In this document: in pieces, positions 43,685-51,721 of the stretch
How positions within the stretch are numbered: position 1 is the first letter of the stretch
Layout of the letters: each line of letters opens with the position of its first letter
From: JANRIC01 sp033765345
GTDB lineage: Bacteria > Bacteroidota > Bacteroidia > Cytophagales > Microscillaceae
Direction: 5' to 3'
Length of the DNA: 60,899 nucleotides
NCBI GenBank assembly: GCA_033765345.1
Contig: JANRIC010000036.1
Coordinates: 1 to 60,899, forward strand
Notes under the pieces: model-generated
What the model saw: the letters and a program-made list of their open reading frames with translations, nothing else
Told to the model about the DNA's origin: nothing
Databases searched by the model: none
Position numbers and translations under genes: made by a program

Positions 43685-44016
43685 GAGCAGGCATTTCTCT
43701 GTATTGAGCAGGCATTTCTCTGCATTGAGCAGGCATTTCTCTGCATTGAGCAGGCATTTCTCTGCATTGAGCAGGCATTTCTCTGCATTGAGCAGGCATT
43801 TCTCTGCATTGAGCAGACATTTCTCTGCATTGAGCAGACATTTCTCTGCATTGAGCAGACATTTCTCTGCATTGAGCAGACATTTCTCTGCATTGAGCAG
43901 GCATTTCTCTGCATTGAGCAGGCATTTCTCTGCATTGAGCAGACATTTCTCTGTATTGAGCAGGCATTTCTCTGCATTGAGCAGACATTTCTCTGTATTG
44001 AGCAGGCAGTATTCTC
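43685..44016. repeat. 21-bp minisatellite, 15 full units
   Basis: Fifteen contiguous 21-bp units (43685-43999) plus a partial one. The unit is GAGCAGGCATTTCTCTGCAT plus T, with A/G and C/T variants at two positions. Degenerate units lead in from about 43650. As with the first array the period is a multiple of three, so stop-free frames exist on both strands; I do not call them genes. Together with the preceding inverted repeat it fills the 675-bp gap at 43435-44109. Confidence 0.88.
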
Positions 44017-44025
44017 AAAATTTTT

Positions 44026-44098
44026 GGGGTTGTTTAAAAAACAAGTCTCTATCGCATTACTTTACTGTACAATTTGACCATTTTTTTAAACAAACCCC
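44026..44098 (-). terminator. Long inverted repeat after the efflux operon
   Basis: Arms GGGGTTGTTTAAAAAA (44026-44041) and TTTTTTAAACAAACCCC (44082-44098) pair over about 16 bp with one bulge around a 40-nt loop. It lies 11 bp beyond the last permease stop codon and probably ends the operon. Confidence 0.5.
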
Positions 44099-44109
44099 GT
44101 TTTCTCTAA

Positions 44110-45231
44110 TTAAGCCGAGCGTTTGCGATAATTCATCACCGCCAAGGCATTTAACAAAACAGCAAACCCAATGATCACAAAAAGCTGATACCGCAAATCC
44201 CATAAATTACTCCCTTTGATAAAAATACTTCGGATCACTTCTACAAAATATGTCGGTGGACTTATTCTAGCGATCACCTTAGCCCATTCGGGCATACTTT
44301 CTATGGGTGTATACAAGCCGCTCATCAACACAAAAATCATCATAAAAAAGAAGGCAAAGAGTGTGGCTTGTTGTTGTGTCTCCGTAAAGGTGGAGATCAG
44401 CAGCCCAAAGCCCAAAACCGCCGGAAGATAAATAATAGAAAAGACATAAATATTTACATAACTGCCCAAGGAAAACAAACCGAATACCAAATAACTGACG
44501 ATCAAACCCAGCGTGATGGATACCAAACCCAATACCCAGAAAGGAATCAATTTACCTAGAATAAACTGGTATTTCTTGATCGGTGTCACGTTGATTTGTT
44601 CAATCGTACCGATTTCTTTTTCACGCACGATATTGAGTGCCGTCAGAAAAGCCCCCACCATCGTTACTAAGATTCCTAAAATCCCTGGTACAATAAACAA
44701 TTTATAATTAAATAAAGGATTGTACCAGCTTGCTGTACGTATATCAATGCTTGGAACACTTCCGGTGCGGCTGATTAGGCTGAACTCTTCACGAACTTCC
44801 CGATTAAAATCCTGAATAATGGCAGCAGCATATACGCTCCCCAACCCCGCCTTAATACCATTGATGGCATTGGCACTAAGCATCAGATTGGCGTGATTTT
44901 CACGTAATAATTGTTTCTCAAAATCTACCGGAATCACCAAAGCCAAATCGGCTTCATTACGCGCTACCTTTTCTAGACTCTCGCTAAAAGAACCCGCATA
45001 ATGGCTAAGTCTGAAATACTTGGAGGCATCCAGTTTATGAATTAGCCTTTGTGAATAGGAAGAATGATCCTGATCCACAATGCTGATTGTGATATTTTTT
45101 ACTTCATAATCTGCTGCAAATGGAATCAAAATCAGTTGAACAATCGGCATAGCCAATATCATCCGAAGGATCGCCGTATCTCGAAATATTTGCCGAAATT
45201 CTTTTTTTAAAATTACTCCTAGTGTATACAT
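44110..45231 (-). CDS. ABC-2 type permease of drug efflux system (YbhR-like)
   Basis: A 373-residue ABC-2 permease with the layout of YbhR/YhhJ. One N-terminal helix (ILRMILAMPIVQLILIPFA) and a periplasmic domain of about 140 residues are followed by five helices from about residue 175. The motif NIVREKEIGTIEQINVTPIK near 205 is the conserved coupling region. It works with the neighbouring ATPases and second permease. It is the last gene of the operon, and its start is separated from the other permease by a 386-bp spacer of simple repeats. Confidence 0.88.
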   Translation of the reverse strand: MYTLGVILKKEFRQIFRDTAILRMILAMPIVQLILIPFAADYEVKNITISIVDQDHSSYSQRLIHKLDASKYFRLSHYAGSFSESLEKVARNEADLALVIPVDFEKQLLRENHANLMLSANAINGIKAGLGSVYAAAIIQDFNREVREEFSLISRTGSVPSIDIRTASWYNPLFNYKLFIVPGILGILVTMVGAFLTALNIVREKEIGTIEQINVTPIKKYQFILGKLIPFWVLGLVSITLGLIVSYLVFGLFSLGSYVNIYVFSIIYLPAVLGFGLLISTFTETQQQATLFAFFFMMIFVLMSGLYTPIESMPEWAKVIARISPPTYFVEVIRSIFIKGSNLWDLRYQLFVIIGFAVLLNALAVMNYRKRSA

Positions 45232-45234
45232 AAT

Positions 45235-45362
45235 TTAATGGGTAATGATTAATGGTTAATGGGTAATGGGTAATGGTTAATGGGTAATGGGTAATGGGTA
45301 ATGGGTAATGGTTAATGGGTAATGGGTAATGGTTAATGATTAATGGTTAATGGTTAATGGTT
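45235..45362. repeat. Seven-bp tandem array (TAATGGG/TTAATGG)
   Basis: About 18 imperfect copies of TAATGGG or TAATGGT lie between the two permease genes, starting 3 bp upstream of the start codon of the 44110-45231 permease gene. It forms the left half of the 386-bp spacer at 45232-45617. Confidence 0.85.
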
Positions 45363-45379
45363 TTTTATTATTTTCATAA

Positions 45380-45617
45380 AATTCTTAATTCCCTTAATTC
45401 TTCATTCCTTTAATTCTTAATTCCCTTAATTCTTAATTCCTTTAATTCTTAATTCCTTTAATTCTTAATTCCCTTAATTCTTAATTTCCTTAATTCCCTT
45501 AATTCTTAATTCCCTTAATTCTTAATTCCCTTAATTCTTAATTCCCTTAATTCTTAATTCCTTTAATTCTTAATTCTTAATTCTTAATTCTTAATTCTTA
45601 ATTCTTAATTCCCTTAA
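45380..45617. repeat. Tandem array of TTAATTC-type units
   Basis: The array begins as 16-bp units (TTCTTAATTCCCTTAA and variants with CCTTT) and ends as pure 7-bp TTAATTC units at about 45566-45607. It runs directly into the stop codon of the permease gene at 45618. No gene is present in it. Confidence 0.85.
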
Positions 45618-46727
45618 TTACCCAAGTCTTACTTTGAAATTCCTCAAACTTAGTCCGATGAGGGCAAATGTCATAAATGCCAGGATGAGTATCTCCTTCC
45701 AAATGCTGCTGATACCCAGTCCTTTGATCATAATGGATTGCACGATGATAAAAAACCAGCGTGTTGGAAATAAATTGGACATATACTGCAAACCCAAGGG
45801 CATATTTTCTAGGGGAAACATAAAGCCGCTGAATATCAGAGAAGGCATCAACAAGCCCACCAATGAAATAAACATGGCTACTTGCTGCGAATTGGTAATC
45901 GTTGAGATCAACAATCCCAAAGCCAAGGCGGTAGTAATGTAAAGCACACAAACCATTAGCAAAAGTATCAGGCTTCCATGTACGGGTACTCCCAAAACAA
46001 ATCTTGATAAAAACAAGATAATCAATACATCTACAAAAGATAAAAGCAGATAAGGCATCATTTTACTAAGAATCATCATCAGGGGTTCGGTGGGCGATAC
46101 AAGCACTAGCTCCATCGTACCTACTTCTTTTTCTTTGACAATCGCCACAGAAGTCATCATAGCAGAAAGTAAAATCAACACCAGGGTAATTACACCGGGT
46201 ACAAAGTTGTAGGCACTTTCCAAAAGAGGGTTATAGAGCATTTGTGTACGGATTTGGATTTGTAAGGGCAAATTTACTTCGGCTGGGTACTGTTCTCTCT
46301 GATAATCCAGGATGATATTTGAGGCATAATTGCTTACTGTATTGGCTGTATTGGCATCTGAAGCATCACTAATTAATTGAATCTGAGCCTTATTTTGATG
46401 CATCAAATCTTTATAAAAATTTCGGGGAAAGATAATGGTCAATCGGGCTTTATTTTCTCGAAATACCCGATCAATTTCTTTGGGAGATTGCAAATAGCCT
46501 CTCAGCTTAAAATATCGGCTGTTTTCAAAGCGTTCTGCCAATTGATGTGACGCTTGGTCTTGAGCATAATCAAGGATGTAGATATTTGATTCCTTGACTT
46601 CATCACTCAACGCAAAGCCAAATATCAACACCATTGCGGCAGGCATCCCTAGCAAGATCAACAGACTTTTGCGGTCGCGCCACACGTGAATAAATTCTTT
46701 TCGGACAAAAGCAAGAAATGATTTCAT
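45618..46727 (-). CDS. ABC-2 type permease of drug efflux system (YbhS-like)
   Basis: A paralog of the downstream permease, 369 residues. It has an N-terminal helix (LLILLGMPAAMVLIFGFAL), a periplasmic region to about residue 170, then five helices. The coupling motif VAIVKEKEVGTMELVLVSP is near 197 and PLENMPLGLQYMSNLFPTRW near 305, as in YbhS-type proteins. Together with the other permease it forms the membrane channel of a tripartite exporter. Its stop codon abuts a simple-repeat array. Confidence 0.88.
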   Translation of the reverse strand: MKSFLAFVRKEFIHVWRDRKSLLILLGMPAAMVLIFGFALSDEVKESNIYILDYAQDQASHQLAERFENSRYFKLRGYLQSPKEIDRVFRENKARLTIIFPRNFYKDLMHQNKAQIQLISDASDANTANTVSNYASNIILDYQREQYPAEVNLPLQIQIRTQMLYNPLLESAYNFVPGVITLVLILLSAMMTSVAIVKEKEVGTMELVLVSPTEPLMMILSKMMPYLLLSFVDVLIILFLSRFVLGVPVHGSLILLLMVCVLYITTALALGLLISTITNSQQVAMFISLVGLLMPSLIFSGFMFPLENMPLGLQYMSNLFPTRWFFIIVQSIMIKGLGISSIWKEILILAFMTFALIGLSLRNFKVRLG

Positions 46728-46836
46728 GGTAATTTGTTTTTTATGATTTAAAAATCAGGTCTTGAGTCTTGGACTTTGTTTGGCTTTTGGGTGTTTGTTG
46801 AAAGCTTTTGCCTATTCAATCCCTTGCGCCAATACT

Positions 46837-47580
46837 TTAGTCTCCTTTGCGTTTGGCTGTACGGGCTAGATACAAAAAGACATCGTTCATAGATTGTACA
46901 CCAAACTGCGTTCTAAGCTTTGCAGGGCTATCTAGGGCTTCTATTCGCCCATCAACCATCATCGAGACTCTGTGGCAATATTCGGCTTCATCCATATAAT
47001 GTGTTGTCACAAAAACGGTGATTTGGCGATGTGCTACTTCATAGATCATATCCCAGAATTGTCGCCGGGTGATGGGGTCAACGCCGCCGGTTGGTTCATC
47101 CAAAAACACAATCCGAGGTTCGTGAAGCACGGCCACCGAAAAAGCCAGCTTTTGTTTCCAACCCAGGGGCAATGCTTTCACCAGGGTATTGGCTTCGTTT
47201 TCGATCTGAAGGCGATGCAACAGTGCTTCGGTTTTTTGTTTGATTTCAGCGGGTCGGATGCCATAGATTCCTCCAAAAAAAGCAATATTTTCCTTGACAG
47301 TCAGGTCTTCATAGAGTGAAAACCGCTGGCTCATATAGCCAATGCTGCGTTTGATGGATTCCGATTGTTTGTACACGTCATACCCGGCCACCTTTGCTTC
47401 TCCTGAGGTAGGTTTCAGCAAACCGATGAGCATTTTCATAGCTGTAGATTTTCCGGCACCATTGGCACCAAGAAAGCCGAAAATTTCGCCGGCTTCCACC
47501 TCAAAAGTGATGGAATTTACCGCTGTAAAAGCTCCGAATTTGCGGGTCAGCTCGTAGGTAGAAATTACTTTTTCAGCCAT
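46837..47580 (-). CDS. ABC transporter ATPase, efflux system (second half of YbhF-like pair)
   Basis: An ATP-binding cassette of the DrrA/CcmA type. Walker A is GFLGANGAGKST, the signature lies in ALPLGWKQKLAFSVAVLHEP, Walker B is IVFLDEPTGGVDP and the H-loop is VTTHYMDEAEYC. The degenerate signature (LGWKQK where LSGGQ is usual) is typical of the C-terminal half of YbhF. I start it at the ATG at 47580, as upstream codons overlap the previous gene. It pairs with the ATPase ending at 47595. Confidence 0.9.
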   Translation of the reverse strand: MAEKVISTYELTRKFGAFTAVNSITFEVEAGEIFGFLGANGAGKSTAMKMLIGLLKPTSGEAKVAGYDVYKQSESIKRSIGYMSQRFSLYEDLTVKENIAFFGGIYGIRPAEIKQKTEALLHRLQIENEANTLVKALPLGWKQKLAFSVAVLHEPRIVFLDEPTGGVDPITRRQFWDMIYEVAHRQITVFVTTHYMDEAEYCHRVSMMVDGRIEALDSPAKLRTQFGVQSMNDVFLYLARTAKRKGD

Positions 47581-47594
47581 ATTTGTTGATTTAT

Positions 47595-48506
47595 TTAAGT
47601 AGCCAGTGCCATAAAACAATCCTCGATGGTAGGTTCTATTTTTTGTATATGAAGTCCTTGATGTCCTTTGCTTTGAAGAAATGCAAGGATTTCCTGGTAT
47701 CCGATCTGGTCGTCCTTCAAAACCAGGTGGTGACTTTCGCCAAAGCTAAAGCAACTTTGGGTATGGGGATAATCTCGAAGGTCGTGGAGCAATTGATACA
47801 TTTGCCCGGCTTGCACCGACCAAAGTACGCGCCCAAATTTGTGAATGATCTGTTGAGGGCTGTTTATGTCCAGAATGTTTCCCTGATTGATCAGTACGAT
47901 TTGATCACAAAGAGCTGCCTCATCCATGTAAGGAGTCGATACCAAAATGGTTAGATTTTGCTCTTTGAGCCTACGAAGCATCTCCCAGAATTCTTTACGG
48001 GATACAGGATCAACGCCTGTAGTAGGTTCATCCAAAAAGAGTACTCTAGGTCTGTGAATCAAAGCACAACAAAGAGCCAGCTTTTGTTTCATTCCTCCGG
48101 AGAGTTTTTTGGCCAATCGAGTCTTAAAAGGCTCTATTTGCACATAAATATCCCGAATTAGTTCATAATTTTCGGCAACAGAAGTATGAAAAACTGTGGC
48201 GAAGAAATTGAGGTTTTCTTCTACAGTCAGATCGGGATACAGTGCAAAACGCCCAGGCATATAACCTGCAATTTTACGGATTTCACGGTATTGTTTGATC
48301 ACATCATATCCTGCTACAGATGCTTGGCCATTGTCGGCAAGCAATAAAGTGGTCAGGATACGAAAAAGGCTGGTTTTCCCGGCTCCATCCGGGCCGATCA
48401 ATCCGAATAGTTCTCCCTGCTCTACGCTAAAACTTACTTCATTCAGTGCTTTGACTTTGCCCTTGGCGTAGGTTTTGGTGATGTTCTCGATAACAATGTC
48501 TTTCAT
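47595..48506 (-). CDS. ABC transporter ATPase, efflux system (first half of YbhF-like pair)
   Basis: An ATP-binding cassette of 303 residues. Walker A is GLIGPDGAGKTSLFRIL, the signature KKLSGGMKQKLALCCALIH and Walker B VLFLDEPTTGVDP. The C-terminal 80 residues form a regulatory extension. It resembles the N-terminal half of the fused E. coli ATPase YbhF, with the other half encoded by the next gene 14 bp downstream. Here two separate polypeptides replace the fusion. It probably forms a heterodimer that drives the two permeases. Confidence 0.9.
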   Translation of the reverse strand: MKDIVIENITKTYAKGKVKALNEVSFSVEQGELFGLIGPDGAGKTSLFRILTTLLLADNGQASVAGYDVIKQYREIRKIAGYMPGRFALYPDLTVEENLNFFATVFHTSVAENYELIRDIYVQIEPFKTRLAKKLSGGMKQKLALCCALIHRPRVLFLDEPTTGVDPVSRKEFWEMLRRLKEQNLTILVSTPYMDEAALCDQIVLINQGNILDINSPQQIIHKFGRVLWSVQAGQMYQLLHDLRDYPHTQSCFSFGESHHLVLKDDQIGYQEILAFLQSKGHQGLHIQKIEPTIEDCFMALAT

Positions 48507-48595
48507 ATTTTTAATTTCCGTAGTCGGGTATCAGGTACGGGTTTGATCTTTGATGATTGCATGAATTTTCACCCAATACCGCATACCCAGATGAT

Positions 48596-49882
48596 CTATT
48601 CCCAAAATATAGTTCCTGACAATCGATGCCATTCCAGTTTGGCGAGCAAAGATTGATATGCATAATTTACCTGATTAAGTTGGGCTTCCTGTAGGGCGGT
48701 TTGTGCAGAAAGCACATCCAAATTGGTAATAATTCCATTTTCGTAGCGCACTTCGGCCAGCTCGAGGGCATAATTTGCCTGCTCTACCTGGGCATTGGAC
48801 TTGGCGAGTTTCTCTTGTGCCGTTTGAAAATCCTGATAAGCTTGCTCAAAACCTGTTTTTACGATCAATTCTTGATTTTCGGTGCTATGTTTTCGGAGCT
48901 GCAAATTGGTTTTACCTATTTCAATCTGGCTTTGATTGCGAAGCCCTGTAAACACGGGCACACTCAGCCTTAATCCGATCAAATAATTAAACCGGAAGTC
49001 GTAGATATCTGGTTGGATACCATTTTTAAAACCCGCTGAGGCCTGCAAACCCAGGTAGGGAAAAAGGTTCTTTTGGGCTGTTTTGAGTTCCTGGAAAGCG
49101 ATTTCTTCGCGCAAACGTGAGATTTTGATGTCTGAATTATTTTCTGAAGCTAGAGAGTTTGAGATTTCCGGCAGAATCCCCTGGAAATCGATTGTTTTAT
49201 CCATCGAGATATTTTGTGTCCCTGTTAGATTTTGGAGTTGAATGATTTGCCGTTGAAACTGATTTTCCAAATCGTCCAAACGGATTTCTGCATTTTTGCG
49301 ACGTACCTGAGTAGCGATCAAATTGTATTCTATTTCATCCCCGTCTTCTATTTTATTGGCTATCAGATCTTCGTTTTCCTGTAAAAGCTGAATCTGAGCT
49401 TTCTGTACGTCCATTGCTTTTTGCAAATATATCAGACTAAAATATAGCTGAGATATTTGATAAGCCAATTGAAGGCTGGTACCGCTCAGCCCTTGGACAC
49501 TCAATTCTTTTTCTAGCTTAGATTTTTGTACTTGAGAGGCTGTTTTTCCAAAATCATACAGCATTTGGTTCAGCGTCAAAGAGGTCTGAAAATTATTTTC
49601 AGGCTGAAACTTAATCCCGTTTTCGCCCCCGGTAGGCAAGCCCAAACGTGCTTCTGGGATTGGATAAACGTAATTATAAGACCCATCCAGGCTCACTTGA
49701 GGCAAATATGCACTTTGGTTGAGTTGTGTTTTATGGTCAGCCAGTTGTACGGATTGTCCCTGCTCTTTGATAAGCGGATGGTACTCGAGAGCCTGACGAA
49801 TCAGTTGAGAAAGATCATTTTGTGCTTTTAGCCCCGAAAAGCTTCCCAGGCAAATACAAAGTATTATTTGAATTGTTTTCAT
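48596..49882 (-). CDS. TolC-family outer-membrane efflux protein
   Basis: A TolC-type outer-membrane channel of 428 residues. The signal peptide ends near GSFSGLKAQ. Two long alpha-helical repeats have the pattern LIRQALEYHPLIKEQGQSVQ near residue 27 and GFEQAYQDFQTAQEKLAKS near 345. ENGIITNLDVLSAQTALQEA near 385 is typical of the family C-terminus. Trimers of such proteins form the exit duct of tripartite pumps. The gene lies 19 bp after the HlyD-type adaptor gene in the same operon. Confidence 0.9.
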   Translation of the reverse strand: MKTIQIILCICLGSFSGLKAQNDLSQLIRQALEYHPLIKEQGQSVQLADHKTQLNQSAYLPQVSLDGSYNYVYPIPEARLGLPTGGENGIKFQPENNFQTSLTLNQMLYDFGKTASQVQKSKLEKELSVQGLSGTSLQLAYQISQLYFSLIYLQKAMDVQKAQIQLLQENEDLIANKIEDGDEIEYNLIATQVRRKNAEIRLDDLENQFQRQIIQLQNLTGTQNISMDKTIDFQGILPEISNSLASENNSDIKISRLREEIAFQELKTAQKNLFPYLGLQASAGFKNGIQPDIYDFRFNYLIGLRLSVPVFTGLRNQSQIEIGKTNLQLRKHSTENQELIVKTGFEQAYQDFQTAQEKLAKSNAQVEQANYALELAEVRYENGIITNLDVLSAQTALQEAQLNQVNYAYQSLLAKLEWHRLSGTIFWE

Positions 49883-49901
49883 CTTATTTGTTGATTTTCA
49901 A

Positions 49902-50912
49902 TCAATTAAAAATTACTTCCCCATACATTCCAATTTTAAGGAATCCATCATTTTTTACTTTTACCTTGATCGCATATACCAAGTTGGCGCGTTCGTCCTT
50001 GGTTTGGATGGATTTGGGCGTAAATTCTGCCTTGTCGGTAATCCAGGTCAGTGTACCCTGGTATGCTTTGTATTCGTTTTTTCCTTGATCTATCCTGACT
50101 TTGACAGCTTGCTGGAGCTTGATTCGGCTCAATTGCTCATTGCTGATGTAGGCTCTAAGAGTAACTGTAGACAAATCGGCAATTTTATACAAAGCTTTTC
50201 CAACGGTAGTAACCTCGTGGTTCTCTGCATATTTGGCGATGACTGTTCCCTTTTGAGGATTTATGATCTGGCAATCGGCAATCTGGTCAGCGAGTTGATC
50301 AAGGCGAACCTGAAGGGGCTTGGTTTCGCTCATAATACCTCGGTTTTGGATATTTACCTGAGCATTTTGGGAAGCGATTTGTTGTTGGAGTACAGCGATT
50401 TGATTTTCGGATGCCTCAATTTGTTTTTTGAGTACGTCTGCCTGTCCTTTTATATCATCGTATTGTTTTTGAGTAATTGCTTTTTTGGAAATAAGATTGG
50501 CAAATCGCTGACGTTCCTGTTCCACAACGCGCCACTGTTCTTTTTGAGCAGCTACTTGTTTTTGTTGACTAAGAATTTGTTGTTGAAGGATGGCAATTTG
50601 CGGAGCAGCTTCATTTTGTTTCAAACCCAGGGCATCCAAACTGGCTTCTACCTGTGCTTTTTGCAGCTCAAGCTGAGAACAATCAATGGTACCGACTACC
50701 TGAGCAGAATCCAATACAGCCCCTTCTTCTATGTTCAAAGAAGTAATTTCACCGTTGACTTCCGAAGATACGATCACTTCATTGGCTTCAAAAACGCCCA
50801 TTGCGTCAAGATCTGCCCCATTCTGGCAGGCAGAAAAGCATAAACTCAGAAACAGCACCGACCAGGTGACTCGAGATTGTTTAAATAAATTTCTCATAAA
50901 GTGTTGGTTCAT
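49902..50912 (-). CDS. HlyD/YbhG-type membrane fusion protein, probable lipoprotein
   Basis: A periplasmic adaptor of an ABC efflux pump. I start it at the ATG at 50912 (an ATG at 50897 is equally good); the 51047 frame would run through the operator. The signal is lipoprotein-like, VLFLSLCFSACQNG. The barrel-sandwich half-motif VSSEVNGEITSLNIEEGAVL is followed by a long coiled-coil hairpin with Gln-rich heptads (about residues 80-215). The second half-motif INPQKGTVIAKYAENHEVTT and a beta-barrel domain close it. It connects the permeases with TolC. The upstream gene is tetR; a palindromic operator copy lies 65 bp upstream. Confidence 0.88.
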   Translation of the reverse strand: MNQHFMRNLFKQSRVTWSVLFLSLCFSACQNGADLDAMGVFEANEVIVSSEVNGEITSLNIEEGAVLDSAQVVGTIDCSQLELQKAQVEASLDALGLKQNEAAPQIAILQQQILSQQKQVAAQKEQWRVVEQERQRFANLISKKAITQKQYDDIKGQADVLKKQIEASENQIAVLQQQIASQNAQVNIQNRGIMSETKPLQVRLDQLADQIADCQIINPQKGTVIAKYAENHEVTTVGKALYKIADLSTVTLRAYISNEQLSRIKLQQAVKVRIDQGKNEYKAYQGTLTWITDKAEFTPKSIQTKDERANLVYAIKVKVKNDGFLKIGMYGEVIFN

Positions 50913-50976
50913 GATTAAAATAATTAGAAACTCACGTAGAGTGATTTGATTTAGATAATTACAGGTTAAAATCCTC

Positions 50977-51009
50977 AACCAATCAGTTAGTTTAACCAAG
51001 TGGTTGATT
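50977..51009. promoter_or_regulatory. TetR operator copy 1, between tetR and the adaptor gene
   Basis: A 33-bp partially palindromic site that begins AACCAATCAGTT and contains TTTAACC, closely matching the site at 51641-51673 (27 of 33). It lies just after the tetR stop codon, upstream of the adaptor gene, and suggests internal control of the pump genes. Confidence 0.7.
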
Positions 51010-51024
51010 GTGGTATAAAAAAAT

Positions 51025-51627
51025 TTATTCTCTGTTTTTGACTGCATCTAGGATAAAATGATACACTTCTTCTTTTCTTTCCTTGAGGATAATTTGATAC
51101 TCCTCATCGGTCAGCTGGAACACCTTCTTGAAAATTGGTCTTGCCAATACCGGGAACACACACAAGCCAATAATATTCAAAAGCAGATGATAAGGTTTGA
51201 TCGGCGGAAGTTTATGCTGTGCGATTTGCTGCTCAATGCCAGCCACAAAGACCTTACCGGGCAGTTCAGGTATTTGGTTGATAAATTCGGGATTCCGGTG
51301 CATTGTATCTATAAGAAATAAAGGCAGATAGGGGTTTTTCTCGAGTAGGTCAAGATAGTTATCAATATAATACCTCAACACGACTTCAAAGGTCGCCCCG
51401 CTTTGAATCACTTCAGCCACTTTTGGGATAAACTCATTAAATTTTTTAGAGAAAATTTTCTCCATCAATTTCTCCTTACTTTTATAATAATAATGAAGCA
51501 TCGCTTTATTGATTTGTGCTTCATCAGCGATTTGCTGCATCCTAGCACCGGCATATCCTTCTTTGAGTAGAATTTTTTCAGCTGCCTGAATAATTCTCTC
51601 TTCTGTATTCAATTCTTTTTCTTCCAT
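51025..51627 (-). CDS. TetR-family repressor of the efflux operon (CecR-like)
   Basis: A TetR-type repressor of 200 residues. The N-terminal HTH reads ERIIQAAEKILLKEGYAGAR, then MQQIADEAQINKAMLHYYYK, and SKEKLMEKIF completes the family pattern. The C-terminal helical domain holds the ligand pocket (YLPLFLIDTMHRNPEF, FPVLARPIF). The start is ATG 51627; the longer frame to 51663 runs through the operator. By position it controls the adaptor, TolC, ATPases and permeases that follow, as CecR does for ybhGFSR. It likely represses itself through the site at 51641-51673. Confidence 0.9.
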   Translation of the reverse strand: MEEKELNTEERIIQAAEKILLKEGYAGARMQQIADEAQINKAMLHYYYKSKEKLMEKIFSKKFNEFIPKVAEVIQSGATFEVVLRYYIDNYLDLLEKNPYLPLFLIDTMHRNPEFINQIPELPGKVFVAGIEQQIAQHKLPPIKPYHLLLNIIGLCVFPVLARPIFKKVFQLTDEEYQIILKERKEEVYHFILDAVKNRE

Positions 51628-51640
51628 AGTCCCGAAAATT

Positions 51641-51673
51641 AACCAATCAGTTGGTTTAACCATTTGGTTGGTA
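51641..51673. promoter_or_regulatory. TetR operator copy 2, overlapping the tetR start site
   Basis: A palindromic site (22 of 29 central positions match their reverse complement), AACCAATCAGTT followed by GGTTTAACC and GGTTGG. It starts 14 bp upstream of the tetR ATG and directly downstream of the promoter at 51674-51705, so a bound repressor would cover the transcription start. Confidence 0.75.
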
Positions 51674-51705
51674 CAAAATAATTACTTTCAATGAAGAAAA
51701 ACAAA
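51674..51705 (-). promoter_or_regulatory. Promoter of the tetR-efflux operon
   Basis: On the minus strand: TTTG (51705-51702), 20 bp, then TTATTTTG (51681-51674), one mismatch from the Bacteroidota TTTG-N20-TAnnTTTG consensus. The TetR operator begins at the next base downstream. Confidence 0.6.
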
Positions 51706-51721
51706 TTTTTGGCGATATTTT

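Noticed and set aside
43685..44016. Possible CRISPR array
   Set aside because: The repeats are contiguous 21-bp units without unique spacers, and no cas genes are near.
43652..44174. Four overlapping frames of 104-163 codons (FLCIEQ, CSMQRNA, SRHFSAL and CREMPAQ repeats)
   Set aside because: Same reason: a 21-bp array without stops. Simultaneous open frames on both strands argue against coding.
50004..50843. 279-codon + strand frame inside the adaptor gene
   Set aside because: It is the shadow of the HlyD-type coding region on the minus strand, which has clear domain matches; the + frame shows only low-complexity hydrophobic sequence.
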